The position numbers and the translations under genes were made by a program. Positions 17,254 to 25,921 of a stretch of DNA of 64,000 bases are shown one piece after another; positions within the stretch are counted from its first letter, which is position 1; each line of letters begins with the position of its first letter. Where the stretch lies: positions 194,005 to 258,004 of the forward strand of contig NZ_CP150484.1 of assembly GCF_037997115.1 (NCBI RefSeq), in the 5' to 3' direction. The notes beneath the pieces were generated by a model. It saw only the letters and a list, made by a program, of their open reading frames with translations. It made no database searches and had not been told where the DNA came from. Source of the stretch: Amycolatopsis coloradensis. GTDB taxonomy: Bacteria > Actinomycetota > Actinomycetes > Mycobacteriales > Pseudonocardiaceae.

Positions 17254-17271
17254 TTTGTACGTGATGTGTAC
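17254..17271 (+). promoter_or_regulatory. SARP-box-like direct repeat
   Basis: TTTGTAC-GTGA-TGTGTAC: two heptads with a 4-bp spacer, 23 bp before the ATG at 17294 and about 105 bp upstream of the divergent SARP gene. It pairs with the similar site at 14119-14136. Confidence 0.55.
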
Positions 17272-17293
17272 GACGCCGGTCGACGCTGAAGCC

Positions 17294-17950
17294 ATGAAGC
17301 GTTCAAGTGTCCGGCGGCTCGCCGGTTTCTTTCTCGTGCTGGTGACGGCGGGCGCCTTGGGTCTCGCCGGAGCCACTCCCGCACTGGCCGCGGCCACCGG
17401 GACCGTGAAGACGGCGGGCGATCCGCTGAACGTCCGCCGCGCCCCGAGCACCTCCTCGACCGCGGTGCGCACGGTGGCCAACGGCGCCACGGTGACCATC
17501 GACTGCCAGACGGTCGGGACCTCGGTCACCGGTCCGCTGGGTACCACGACGTTGTGGGATTACGTCCCCGCGCTCGGTGGCTACATCTCGGACGGCTACG
17601 TCTACACCGGCTCGGACCAGCGGATCGCCCCCGACTGCGGAGTCGGCTCCGGCAGCGCCGAATGCTCCACCGGCGTCTGCGCGGGTGAGGGGCAGTTCCG
17701 CTCTTCGGACGCGCATTTCCTCGTCTACGACAGGAACGCCGACGGCAAGTCCGCCGTGGTCGCGTACTGGCTGAAGGGTGGCGCCGGCCCGTTCTACGTC
17801 TGGGCATCCGGCGGTAACGGCACCCACGTCGACAAGGCCGTGCCGGTCGCGAAGGGATCGTGGGTCTATTACAAGGTCTGCGTCGCCGACGCCGCCGCGA
17901 ATCCGACGCTCGAGGCCTGTAGTGGCGGCATCACCGATTACGCCGCGTGA
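17294..17950 (+). CDS. Secreted SH3-like domain protein
   Basis: 218 residues with a signal peptide (cleavage near ATPALAAA). Residues ~38-112 form an SH3-like domain (AGDPLNVRRAPSTSSTAVRT .. LWDYVPALGGYISDGYVYTG) closely related to the C-terminal domain of the protein at 12837-14063, including the ending GSDxxxAPxC. The second half is a Cys-containing beta-rich domain (CSTGVCAGEGQFRSSDAHFL, ending near CSGGITDYAA). Cell-wall association is likely. It is 43 bp from phoD and may be co-transcribed with it. A SARP-box-like repeat lies directly upstream. Confidence 0.82.
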   Translation: MKRSSVRRLAGFFLVLVTAGALGLAGATPALAAATGTVKTAGDPLNVRRAPSTSSTAVRTVANGATVTIDCQTVGTSVTGPLGTTTLWDYVPALGGYISDGYVYTGSDQRIAPDCGVGSGSAECSTGVCAGEGQFRSSDAHFLVYDRNADGKSAVVAYWLKGGAGPFYVWASGGNGTHVDKAVPVAKGSWVYYKVCVADAAANPTLEACSGGITDYAA

Positions 17951-17993
17951 AATCCCTCCCCGTTCTTTCCCCACTTCGAAAGGTTGAATTTTC

Positions 17994-19565
17994 ATGGGCC
18001 AGGTGAATCGGCGTGCGGTACTCCTCGGTGGGGCCGCGGCGGTTTCGGCGGCGGCGTTGTCGTCGACGGTGCCTTCGTGGGCGAACGCGAGAACACTGGC
18101 GGCGGCGCCCGCCATCCACGACCCGTTCCAGCTCGGTGTCGCGTCGGGTGACCCGCTGCCGGACAGTGTCGTGCTGTGGACGCGGCTCGCTCCCGCCCCG
18201 CTGAACCCCGACGGTTTCGGCGGCATGCCGGACGCTTCGTACACAGTGGACTGGGAACTCGCCGACGACCAGGCGTTCTCCTCGATCGTGCAGAAGGGCA
18301 CCGTGACCGCGGCCCGTGCCTCCGGACACAGCGTCCACATCGAACCGGTGGGCCTCGAACCGGGACGGGAGTACTTCTACCGGTTCAAGACCAGCGGCCA
18401 CATTTCGCCCGTCGGCCGGACGCGGACCGCCCCCGCCGCCGGTGCGGCGGTGAACCAGCTGAAGTACTGCTTCTCCTCCTGCCAGCATTGGGAGGAAGGC
18501 TGGTACCACTCGTACAAGGGCATGCTCGCGGACAACCCGGATCTGGTGCTGTTCCTCGGCGACTACATGTACGAGCGGAAGTCCGGCCGTGCCGCCGCCG
18601 ACCGGAATCCGCGCAAACTGGCGTCCACCGAGGACGTGACGACGCTCGCCCAGTACCGCGCCCGGCACGCCCAGCACAAGACCGACGCCGACCTCCAGAA
18701 CGCGCACGCGATGGCGCCGTGGATCGTGGTCTTCGACGACCACGAGGTGATGAACAACTGGAACGGCACCACCAGCCCGGCGACGGACGCGCGCAAGGCC
18801 GCAGGTTTCCAGGCGTTCTACGAGAATATGCCGATCCGGTCCACCGCGAAGCCGAGCGGCGCGTCGATCCGCCTGTACCGGCAGTTCGGCTGGGGGAACC
18901 TCGCCCGGTTCCACATGCTCGACACCCGCCAGTATCGCAGCGCGCAGGTGCCGGACCCGTCCGGTTCGGCGGGCCCGTCGTGCACCGACATGCGGTCGAC
19001 GTCGCGCAGCATCCTGGGCACGGCGCAGGAGGCGTGGCTGCTGAAGGCACTGGAGACGCATCCGGCGAAGTGGGACTTCCTCGGCCAGCAGGTCTTCTTC
19101 GCCACCCGTGACGGTGACGGGAACAAGGCGACCTGTGAGAGCCCCGATTCCTGGCAGGGTTACGAGGCTTCCCGCGACCGGATCGCGAAGGGCATCGTGG
19201 ATCGCAAGGTGCCGAACCCGATCGTGCTGACCGGCGACGTCCACCGGCACTGGGCGGCCGACCTGCGCCGCGACTACTTCAACCACAGCGACCCGGTGTT
19301 CGGTTCGGAACTGGTGACGACCTCGGTCACGAGCAACAGCGACACCGCGACCGATCCGTCTTCGACGTGGCTGTCGAACAACCCGCATGTCAAGTACTGC
19401 CGGGGAAAGCGTGGTTACGTGCGCGTGACGGCGTCGCAAACGCAGATGCGGGCGGACTTCATGACGCTTTCGGACACCACCGAGTACGACTTCTCGAAGG
19501 TTGTCCTGGCCGCGGACCGCAGTTACGTCGTCGAGGCGGGGAAGCCGGGACTCCAGCGGGTTTAG
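17994..19565 (+). CDS. phoD: Alkaline phosphatase D (PhoD), Tat-exported
   Basis: A 523-residue Ca/Fe-dependent phosphodiesterase/phosphomonoesterase. Twin-arginine signal NRRAVLLGG at the N-terminus. Domains: an N-terminal fibronectin-like part beginning FQLGVASGDPLPDSVVLWTR, then the metallophosphatase core with FSSCQ, LFLGDYMYE, VFDDHEVMNNW and LTGDVHRHW, all typical PhoD metal ligands. GAAAGG precedes the ATG. It follows the SH3 protein gene closely and ends at a long hairpin. It would release phosphate from extracellular esters or teichoic-type polymers. Confidence 0.95.
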   Translation: MGQVNRRAVLLGGAAAVSAAALSSTVPSWANARTLAAAPAIHDPFQLGVASGDPLPDSVVLWTRLAPAPLNPDGFGGMPDASYTVDWELADDQAFSSIVQKGTVTAARASGHSVHIEPVGLEPGREYFYRFKTSGHISPVGRTRTAPAAGAAVNQLKYCFSSCQHWEEGWYHSYKGMLADNPDLVLFLGDYMYERKSGRAAADRNPRKLASTEDVTTLAQYRARHAQHKTDADLQNAHAMAPWIVVFDDHEVMNNWNGTTSPATDARKAAGFQAFYENMPIRSTAKPSGASIRLYRQFGWGNLARFHMLDTRQYRSAQVPDPSGSAGPSCTDMRSTSRSILGTAQEAWLLKALETHPAKWDFLGQQVFFATRDGDGNKATCESPDSWQGYEASRDRIAKGIVDRKVPNPIVLTGDVHRHWAADLRRDYFNHSDPVFGSELVTTSVTSNSDTATDPSSTWLSNNPHVKYCRGKRGYVRVTASQTQMRADFMTLSDTTEYDFSKVVLAADRSYVVEAGKPGLQRV

Positions 19566-19579
19566 CGACCTCGTGAGTG

Positions 19580-19664
19580 TGGGCTGAAAGCGTCCTTCGC
19601 CTCGTCTGACGCGGTGAAGGACGCTTTCCTCGCATCCGATGCGGTGAAGGACGCTTTCAGCCCA
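19580..19664. terminator. Hairpin with one 5' arm and two alternative 3' arms
   Basis: The 19-nt arm 19580-19598 (TGGGCTGAAAGCGTCCTTC) is perfectly complementary to 19646-19664, and its inner 13 nt also to 19616-19628 (GAAGGACGCTTTC). The unit GCGGTGAAGGACGCTTTC is present twice in direct orientation. It lies between convergent genes. Confidence 0.75.
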
Positions 19665-19675
19665 CCGCGCTCGGC

Positions 19676-20680
19676 TCAGGAGAGCAGGTCCACCAGCGCG
19701 TCGCCGCGCGGCGTCCGGACCACGAGCACCACCTGACCCTCGCGATGCCGCTGGATCAACCCAGCCGAGACGAGCTGTTCGCAGTGGTAGGTCGCGGTGC
19801 TCGCGGCACAGGACAGCAGATTCGCGATTTCGCCCATCCTGGCGGGCTTTCCCAAGTGCCGCAACAGTTTCGCGCGGTGGGCGCCGACGACCAGATCGAG
19901 TCCGTCGACACCGGGGGCCGGTTCGGGCTTGCCGCCGTCGAGCAGGCCGTCGAGCCCCGGCAGCGGGTAGCCGATCCAGATGGCGTCCTCTTCGTCGAGG
20001 TTGGACACCACCGAGCGGCTGCCCGCGAGCATCGGGACGAGGATCAGTTTGCGGCCACGGACGGTGTACTTCGCCGGCTCGGCGTCGGGCAGCAGCAGAC
20101 AGCCGTTGCTGAACCGGAAATGGGGCCGCAGCAGGCCGAGCACCGCGTCGGTCCCGCCGCGGACCGAGGCGACGCCGATCCGCTCGATTTCGCGGTCGAG
20201 CAGGGGACGGGCCCTGCTCCAGAGGTTTTCGGTCGCCAGCCTGGTCGCGGTGAAGGCGTCCGCGAGCGAGGCGGCCCAGCGTCTCGGATGGTCGGCGGCC
20301 TGCCGCCACTGCGCGGGCACCCGATCGCCGAAGACCTCTTCCAGGCCTTTCAGTACGTCGGATTCCGTCAGGTCGCGCAGCATTTCCGCCTGGGCCGCGG
20401 CGGAACAGTCCTCGCCGGGACTGATCGGGACGATGAAGTCCGGCTGCACCGAGGTGCCGCGGCGGGCGAGTGAGCTCGCCGCGCGATATCCCTGCTCGGG
20501 AATCGCCGAGCCCACCTGACGGCGCCAGGCGGCGGGCAGGCCGCGGTCGTACCCGCCGACGACCTCGACGAGCATCGAAACCAGCGAGATGTGCGGGGAA
20601 ACCGTCACACCGACCGGGATCGTGCTGGTGTCACCGAGTTCGAGCCGGGTAAAAGAGGCCAGGGGCGGCGTCTCGCGCAT
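19676..20680 (-). CDS. ArsR-like winged-helix regulator with long N-terminal domain
   Basis: 334 residues. The last ~75 residues form an ArsR-type helix-turn-helix and wing (MGEIANLLSCAASTATYHCE, LVSAGLIQRHREGQVVLVVR). The first ~250 residues form the helical ligand-binding-like domain common in actinobacterial regulators of this type, which often carry DUF5937. No metal-site cysteines are evident. It stands alone between convergent phoD and the GH105 gene; its targets are unknown. Confidence 0.8.
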   Translation of the reverse strand: MRETPPLASFTRLELGDTSTIPVGVTVSPHISLVSMLVEVVGGYDRGLPAAWRRQVGSAIPEQGYRAASSLARRGTSVQPDFIVPISPGEDCSAAAQAEMLRDLTESDVLKGLEEVFGDRVPAQWRQAADHPRRWAASLADAFTATRLATENLWSRARPLLDREIERIGVASVRGGTDAVLGLLRPHFRFSNGCLLLPDAEPAKYTVRGRKLILVPMLAGSRSVVSNLDEEDAIWIGYPLPGLDGLLDGGKPEPAPGVDGLDLVVGAHRAKLLRHLGKPARMGEIANLLSCAASTATYHCEQLVSAGLIQRHREGQVVLVVRTPRGDALVDLLS

Positions 20681-20763
20681 CCGGTCGTCCCTCCTGGGAG
20701 TGGGCGTCGCAGCACGCGATGTTAGCGCCTCCGGTCAATACCCGGCACCCGGTCGGAAAACGA

Positions 20764-20810
20764 CCGAAGGGCGCTTTCCCCAGGTCGGAAGCGGGGAAAG
20801 CGCCCTTCGG
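20764..20810. terminator. Terminator of the GH105 gene
   Basis: CCGAAGGGCGCTTTCCCC (20764-20781) pairs perfectly with GGGGAAAGCGCCCTTCGG (20793-20810), loop 11 nt, 15 bp after the stop of the minus-strand GH105 gene. Confidence 0.8.
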
Positions 20811-20824
20811 CCGGTGCGGCGACC

Positions 20825-21985
20825 TCAGCGGGCGAGTTGCTCATTCATGATGAGGAACGCGCCGAGACCGTGGAAATCGTTGGTGTTGCGTTTACGCGCG
20901 TAGTAATACGCCGTGTCGCCGACGTTGGTGCCTTCGGAGATGTTCGAGATATCGGTCAATCCGTCGGCTCCGGTCGAAACCTGGGACAAGACCCCGCGAT
21001 AGCCCTTCGCGGCCACGGGCCGGTACTCGGCGCCGATGTAGCCGCGTTCCACCGCGCGGGAGAGCAGGAAGGTGTACATCGCCGAAGCCGAGGTCTCCAG
21101 CCAGTTGTCCTTGTCACCGCCCCGGTCGACGACCTGGAACCAGCGGCCCGAAGCCCGGTCCTGCCAGCGGGTGTACCCCGCGGCGAGGAATTTCACGACG
21201 TCGACGAGACGACGGCGCCGCGGATGGTCGCGGGGGAGGATTTCGAGGAGGTCGATCGCCGTCATCCCGAGCCAGCCGATCGCGCGGCCCCAGTGGAATT
21301 TCGAATGCCGTCCGGGGCCCGAGGCCCACGGTTCCGAGCCGTCTTCGTCATAGGCGTGGTACAGCAGGCCCTTCGCGGGCTCCTTGAGCCGGTCGAAGTA
21401 GACGCTGACGTTCTTCGTGGCCTCTTCGTAGCAGTAGGCGGTGTCACCGAAGGTCTTGCCGTACAGGGCGAGGAACGGCTGCGCCATGTACACGCCGTCC
21501 GCCCACAGCTGCCCGACCCTGCTCGTGGCGTGGAGCATCCCGCCGTCGGACGTCCGGGGATAGGACGGGAACCGGGCGCGCAACTGGTCCGCCGCGGTCT
21601 TGTACTTCGCCTGCCCGGTTTCGGTGTACAGCAAGGGGAACATCTGCCCGGAGCGCATCGCGTCCAGATTGGTGAAATTGTTGGAGACTCCGCTCTCGGT
21701 GACGAACCGGTCGTACCAGGCGAGGATGTAGTCGAGGTAGGACTTCTCGCCGGTGCGCCGGTACACCAGGTACTGGCCGTAGAGGTAGAGGCCGCGGGTG
21801 TAGCCCCAGCCGCCGAGGGTGGCCGGGGTGTGACGCTTCATCGTCGAGTCGACGACGGCGCGCGACCAATCCACCGGAGCCGCGGAGGCCACGCCGGGCA
21901 GGGCGAGCGCGCCGAGGGCGCCCGCGGTTCCCGCCAGCACCGTGCGCCGGGAAAGCCGTGCCGCGCGAAGAGGATCTGGGGACAT
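20825..21985 (-). CDS. Glycoside hydrolase family 105 (unsaturated rhamnogalacturonyl hydrolase-like), Tat-exported
   Basis: A 386-residue (alpha/alpha)6-barrel enzyme with Tat signal LSRRTVLAGTAG. The family's general acid/base aspartate is likely the Asp in LWADGVYMAQPFLALYG, as in YteR. Further landmarks are WGRAIGWLGMTAIDLLEILP and NWLETSASAMYTFLL. It would cleave the unsaturated sugar left by pectin lyases. With the GH88 gene 9 kb away it suggests extracellular use of uronic polymers. The upstream region carries a palindrome and an AT-rich promoter-like stretch. Confidence 0.9.
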   Translation of the reverse strand: MSPDPLRAARLSRRTVLAGTAGALGALALPGVASAAPVDWSRAVVDSTMKRHTPATLGGWGYTRGLYLYGQYLVYRRTGEKSYLDYILAWYDRFVTESGVSNNFTNLDAMRSGQMFPLLYTETGQAKYKTAADQLRARFPSYPRTSDGGMLHATSRVGQLWADGVYMAQPFLALYGKTFGDTAYCYEEATKNVSVYFDRLKEPAKGLLYHAYDEDGSEPWASGPGRHSKFHWGRAIGWLGMTAIDLLEILPRDHPRRRRLVDVVKFLAAGYTRWQDRASGRWFQVVDRGGDKDNWLETSASAMYTFLLSRAVERGYIGAEYRPVAAKGYRGVLSQVSTGADGLTDISNISEGTNVGDTAYYYARKRNTNDFHGLGAFLIMNEQLAR

Positions 21986-22125
21986 TCGAGGCCCTTCCTG
22001 CGCCGGGGAAGCGGGGAGTGAGTGGCCGGGATGCCGATCCGCCGTCCGCCGGCATCCCGACCAGTCTTGGGGGCGGAACTTCCTTGTGGGACAACGTGTA
22101 CTCGGGTGTTCGTCGGCGAGTCAAG

Positions 22126-22140
22126 AGAGATCCGATCTCT
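22126..22140. promoter_or_regulatory. Palindrome in the GH105/FolP2 divergent region
   Basis: AGAGATC-C-GATCTCT is a perfect dyad, followed by the AT-rich ACGTCATATATCAGATACG. It lies ~140 bp upstream of the GH105 start and ~107 bp upstream of folP2. It could be a GntR-type operator for the hydrolase; the regulator is not in view. Confidence 0.4.
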
Positions 22141-22234
22141 TACGTCATATATCAGATACGCCACCCGAATGGGCGCTCCCGGTCGCCGGGACGGTCCCGA
22201 TGGGCGGTACTCACCGGGCGGGCGTCCGCTCGCC

Positions 22235-22240
22235 TACGAT
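22235..22240 (+). promoter_or_regulatory. Leaderless -10 of folP2
   Basis: TACGAT lies 6 nt before the GTG start at 22247 and there is no ribosome binding site, which fits a transcript starting at the start codon. Confidence 0.45.
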
Positions 22241-22246
22241 CGGTGC

Positions 22247-23113
22247 GTGAACGAGCTGACCTTCCGCGGGCGCCGCGTCGCCCGGGACCGCGCCCTGGTC
22301 ATGGCGATCGTCAACCGTACTCCCGACTCCTTCTACGACAAGGGGGCGACCTTCTCGGATCCGGACGCGCTCGCCGCCGTCGCCAGGGCGGTGGCCGACG
22401 GCGCGGACATCGTCGACATCGGCGGAGTCAAGGCCGGCCCCGGCGCGGAGGTCGACGTCGAGGAAGAGATCCGACGGGTGGTCCCGTTCGTCGAGCGGAT
22501 CCGCGAACTGCACCCCGGCCTGGTGATCAGCGTCGACACGTGGCGTCACGAGGTGGGCAGGCGCGCGGCCGAGGCGGGCGCGGACCTGATCAACGACACG
22601 TGGGCGGGAGCCGATCCGAAACTGGCCGAGGTCGCGGCCGAGTTCGGCACCGGCTACGTCTGCTCGCACACCGGGAACGCCGTCCCGCGGACTCGCCCGT
22701 TCCGGGTGCACTACCCGGACATCGTCGCGGACGTCGTCGCGGAGACCACGGCGCACGCCGAAGCCGTCGTCGCGCTCGGTGTCCCGCGTGAAGGGGTGCT
22801 GATCGATCCGACGCACGACTTCGGCAAGAACACGTGGCACAGCCTGGCGCTGCTGCGGCACGCGCGGGAACTGGCGGACACCGGCTGGCCGGTGCTGATG
22901 GCACTGTCCAATAAGGACTTCGTCGGCGAGACGCTCGGCGTGGAACTCGCGGAGCGGGTCGACGGCACGCTCGCCGCGACGGCCTGGGCGGTGGCCGAGG
23001 GAGCCAAGGTGTTCCGGGTGCACGAGGTGCGGCGCACTCGTCAGGTGCTGGAGATGATCGCGTCGATCCAGGGGACGCGGCCGCCCGCTCGCGCCATTCG
23101 CGGGCTGGCCTAG
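22247..23113 (+). CDS. folP2: Dihydropteroate synthase homologue (FolP2 type)
   Basis: A 288-residue TIM barrel. It begins with ALVMAIVNRTPDSFYDKGAT and ADIVDIGGVKAGPGAEVDVEEE, the FolP2-type versions of the DHPS pterin and p-aminobenzoate loops (the typical FolP1 would read NVTPDSFSDGG and GESTRPGA). In mycobacteria FolP2 lacks DHPS activity, so folate synthesis should not be assumed. IDPTHDFGKNT and SNKDFVGETLG are conserved. No other folate genes are nearby. Its stop shares CTAG with the convergent kinase gene. Confidence 0.88.
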   Translation: MNELTFRGRRVARDRALVMAIVNRTPDSFYDKGATFSDPDALAAVARAVADGADIVDIGGVKAGPGAEVDVEEEIRRVVPFVERIRELHPGLVISVDTWRHEVGRRAAEAGADLINDTWAGADPKLAEVAAEFGTGYVCSHTGNAVPRTRPFRVHYPDIVADVVAETTAHAEAVVALGVPREGVLIDPTHDFGKNTWHSLALLRHARELADTGWPVLMALSNKDFVGETLGVELAERVDGTLAATAWAVAEGAKVFRVHEVRRTRQVLEMIASIQGTRPPARAIRGLA

Positions 23114-24657
23114 CCGTCCAAGGGGATGACGGCCGAAACCGTGGTGCCCGTGCCGGGTTCGCTCGCGACGGTCAGTTCGCCGCCGAGCGCGCGGACCCGG
23201 TCACGGAGGCCGTGCAGCCCCGAGCCGCCGCCGATGTCGGCCGTGCCGGTGCCGTCGTCGTGGACGCCCACCCGCAGGCCGTCGTCCTCGACGCGGATGC
23301 ACACGCGGACTTCCCCCGCCCGCGCGTGTTTCAAGGCATTGGTGACGGCCTCCGAGACGACGAAATACGCCGTCGCCTCGACGGCACCGCTGAGCCGCGG
23401 CACGTCCGCGCCCACGAGGTCGACCGCGAGCGGGACCCGGTCCAGCAGCGACCGCACCGCGGGGATCAGCCCAGCCTCGGTGAGGATCGCGGGCCGGAGC
23501 CCGCGCGCGAGTTCGCGCAGTTCGGTGACCGTGGCCTGCAGTTCGTCGATGGTGCTTCGCAGCAGTGTCGCGACGGCGGGGGTGAGCTCACTCCCGAGCC
23601 GGCGCTCCGCCATCCGCAGCAGCAGGACGACGCTGACCAGGCGTTGCTGCGCGCCGTCGTGCAGATCCCGCTCGACCCGTCTCCGCTCGTCGTCGGCGGC
23701 GGCCACGATGCGGGCACGGGAGGCCTGGACCTCGACGAGGCGTTCCTCCAGTTCCGCGGCGAGCCGCTGGTTGTCCAGCACCAGCCCGGCGGCCGCGTTG
23801 AGCGCGTCGATCGACCGGCTGTCCTTCCACACCTCGTCGTCCTGCACGAGCGCGGCCAGCCCGGTGCCGTCGCGTTCCAGCAGGAGCCGGATCATCTCCG
23901 CGTTGCCGACCCGCGCCCGCAGCACCCCGATCAGGAACGTCAGCGGCCACAGGCAGAACGAGATCCGGTAGACGTCCAGCAGCGGTTCGGAGAACGGGTG
24001 CCCGGAGCCGAGCGCGCTGCCGACCGTGGTGCTCAATGCGCCGACCACGGCGATCGCGAGGACAGGGGAGAGCAGTCGCCGCTGCGGAAGCCGTCCGGTG
24101 AGCCAGCGGTAGAGCAGCACCACCACGACTCCGCCGCCGATCAGCGCGCCGACGAGCTCCAGCAGCCGTTTGACCAGCTGTTCGGCCTCCGGCGATGCGG
24201 CGACCGCGGCGAGGTTCTTCGGATCGTCGTTGACCAGCAGACCGAGGATGGCCGACCCGAAGACCACGGCGTACGCGGAGAAGGCGAGCGCTCGTTCGGA
24301 GTATGACCGGAGCTTCCCGTGCGGGAAGGCGAGCACGAGATGCGCGATCACCGGGCTGGACGCCGCGGACAGCGCCAAACCCACCGTGTGCACCAGCGGT
24401 TGGTCGGCGAATTGCAGATCCTCGGCGAACAGCGCGAGCCCGGCCAGCGCGATGAGCAGGCCGATGGGGTTCGAGGCGCGGCGTACGTGCGCGACGGCGC
24501 CGGCGAGGAGGAAGAGGAACCCCGTCGTCGTGGACAGGGTGGTGTCGAGCACGGTGTGCGTACCGTCGGCGATCTTGAGCGTCGACGCGACGACGCCCAT
24601 CCCGATCCCGGCGGTCAGCACGCCCGCCATCGCGACGGTACGAGGGTGCGTCACCAC
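23110..24657 (-). CDS. Orphan sensor histidine kinase (HisKA_3/NarL type)
   Basis: About 515 residues. Six to eight membrane helices occupy residues ~10-240. A helical linker follows, then the HisKA_3 dimerisation motif ERDLHDGAQQRLVSVVLLLR with the phosphoacceptor His, and an HATPase_c domain (ATAYFVVSEAVTNALKHARA, VHDDGTGTADIGGGSGLHGL). Its partner should be a NarL/LuxR response regulator, but none lies in the window. Start GTG 24657 or 24654. It is divergent from the sulfonate/nitrate-type importer, which it might control. Confidence 0.88.
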   Translation of the reverse strand: MVTHPRTVAMAGVLTAGIGMGVVASTLKIADGTHTVLDTTLSTTTGFLFLLAGAVAHVRRASNPIGLLIALAGLALFAEDLQFADQPLVHTVGLALSAASSPVIAHLVLAFPHGKLRSYSERALAFSAYAVVFGSAILGLLVNDDPKNLAAVAASPEAEQLVKRLLELVGALIGGGVVVVLLYRWLTGRLPQRRLLSPVLAIAVVGALSTTVGSALGSGHPFSEPLLDVYRISFCLWPLTFLIGVLRARVGNAEMIRLLLERDGTGLAALVQDDEVWKDSRSIDALNAAAGLVLDNQRLAAELEERLVEVQASRARIVAAADDERRRVERDLHDGAQQRLVSVVLLLRMAERRLGSELTPAVATLLRSTIDELQATVTELRELARGLRPAILTEAGLIPAVRSLLDRVPLAVDLVGADVPRLSGAVEATAYFVVSEAVTNALKHARAGEVRVCIRVEDDGLRVGVHDDGTGTADIGGGSGLHGLRDRVRALGGELTVASEPGTGTTVSAVIPLDG

Positions 24658-24846
24658 TGAGCGTGATTCGTCCGTTCGGCTCGAACCGTTACACCGGTCC
24701 TGAAATGTGGAACAGGAGTTCCGTCTGGTGTCAAGGATTCTCAGCATCTTTCCCGTCATTCGGATGGCGATGCAGGCACGTGGGTGAACATGCGACTCTC
24801 GCGCCACCACCCGAGCCGAGTCGTACCCTCCGAAAGGCGACCTCCC

Positions 24847-25905
24847 GTGCGCACCCACCACAGAACCCGCTTACTGGCCGCGGCCTTCGCCGCCTTGACC
24901 TTGGCCAGTGGGATCGCCGGGTGTTCGCGTGCCGATCGGGGCACCGAAGTGGAGCAGAAGAGCCAGGGCGCCGCGGCCGAGGTGCGCCTCGGGTACTTCC
25001 CCAACGTGACGCACGCGCCCGCGCTGATCGGCGCCAAGAACGGCTTCTTCGCCAAGGAGCTCGGCTCCACGAAGCTCACCACCCAGACGTTCAACGCCGG
25101 ACCCGAAGAGGTCAACGCGTTGCTCGGCGACTCGCTCGACATCGCGTTCATCGGCTCCGGCCCGGCCATCAACGCCTTCACCAAGTCCAAGGGCGCCATC
25201 CAGCTGGTCTCCGGCGCGGTCACCGGCGGCGCCCAGTTGGTGGTGAAGCCGCAGATCACCGCGCCGGAGCAGCTCACCGGGAAGAACATCGCGACGCCGT
25301 CGCTGGCGAACACCCAGGACGTCGCGCTCAAGAAGTTCGTCGCCGAGAAGAAGCTGGCGGGAGTCAAGGTCACGAACCTCGACAACCCGAAGACGTTCGA
25401 CGCCTTCAAGAAGGGCGAACTCGACGGCGGGTGGCTGCCGGAGCCGTGGTCCTCGCGTCTCGTGCTCGACGCGGGCGCGAAGGTCCTGCTGGACGAGAAG
25501 ACGCTGTGGCCGGAAGGCAAGTTCCCGACCACGGTCGTGATCGTCCGCAGCGAGTTCCTGCAGCAGCACCCGGAGACCGTCACCGCCATCCTCAAGGGTG
25601 AACTCGCCGCCATCGAGTGGGCGAAGACCAACCCCGCCGAGGCGAAGAAGGTCGTCAACGGCGAGCTCAAGGCGCTCGCGGGCAGCACCCTGAGCGAGGC
25701 CGTCCTCGATCGCGCGTTCTCCGGTATCGAACTCGGCATCGATCCGGTGGCGTCGACCTTCAGCCAGCTCGCGCAGGACTCGGTGACCGCGGGTGTGGTG
25801 AAGTCCGCGGTGGACCTCAAGGGGTTCGCCGATTTCGGCCCGCTCAACGCCGTGCTCAAAGAGCAGGGCAAGCCCGGCGTGAACGCGCCCGGGCTGACGA
25901 AGTGA
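24847..25905 (+). CDS. ABC substrate-binding lipoprotein (sulfonate/nitrate/taurine type)
   Basis: 352 residues with a lipoprotein signal (lipobox IAGC) and the NMT1/SsuA-like fold: VRLGYFPNVTHAPALIGAKN, FNAGPEEVNALLGDSLDIAF, PSLANTQDVALKKFVAEKK. Ligand may be an organosulfonate, nitrate or similar oxyanion. GTG 24847 is preceded by GAAAGG; an ATG at 24790 in the same frame would add MRLSRHH.., reminiscent of actinobacterial sulfur-operon leader peptides. It is followed by its ATPase and permease, so 24847-27584 is a complete importer operon. Confidence 0.9.
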   Translation: MRTHHRTRLLAAAFAALTLASGIAGCSRADRGTEVEQKSQGAAAEVRLGYFPNVTHAPALIGAKNGFFAKELGSTKLTTQTFNAGPEEVNALLGDSLDIAFIGSGPAINAFTKSKGAIQLVSGAVTGGAQLVVKPQITAPEQLTGKNIATPSLANTQDVALKKFVAEKKLAGVKVTNLDNPKTFDAFKKGELDGGWLPEPWSSRLVLDAGAKVLLDEKTLWPEGKFPTTVVIVRSEFLQQHPETVTAILKGELAAIEWAKTNPAEAKKVVNGELKALAGSTLSEAVLDRAFSGIELGIDPVASTFSQLAQDSVTAGVVKSAVDLKGFADFGPLNAVLKEQGKPGVNAPGLTK

Positions 25906-25921
25906 CCGGAGGGGATCAGCG

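Noticed and set aside
17150-17950. Biosynthetic gene cluster around the SARP regulator
   Set aside because: No polyketide, peptide or terpene synthase or tailoring genes lie in the window; the neighbours are secreted hydrolases and SH3 proteins.
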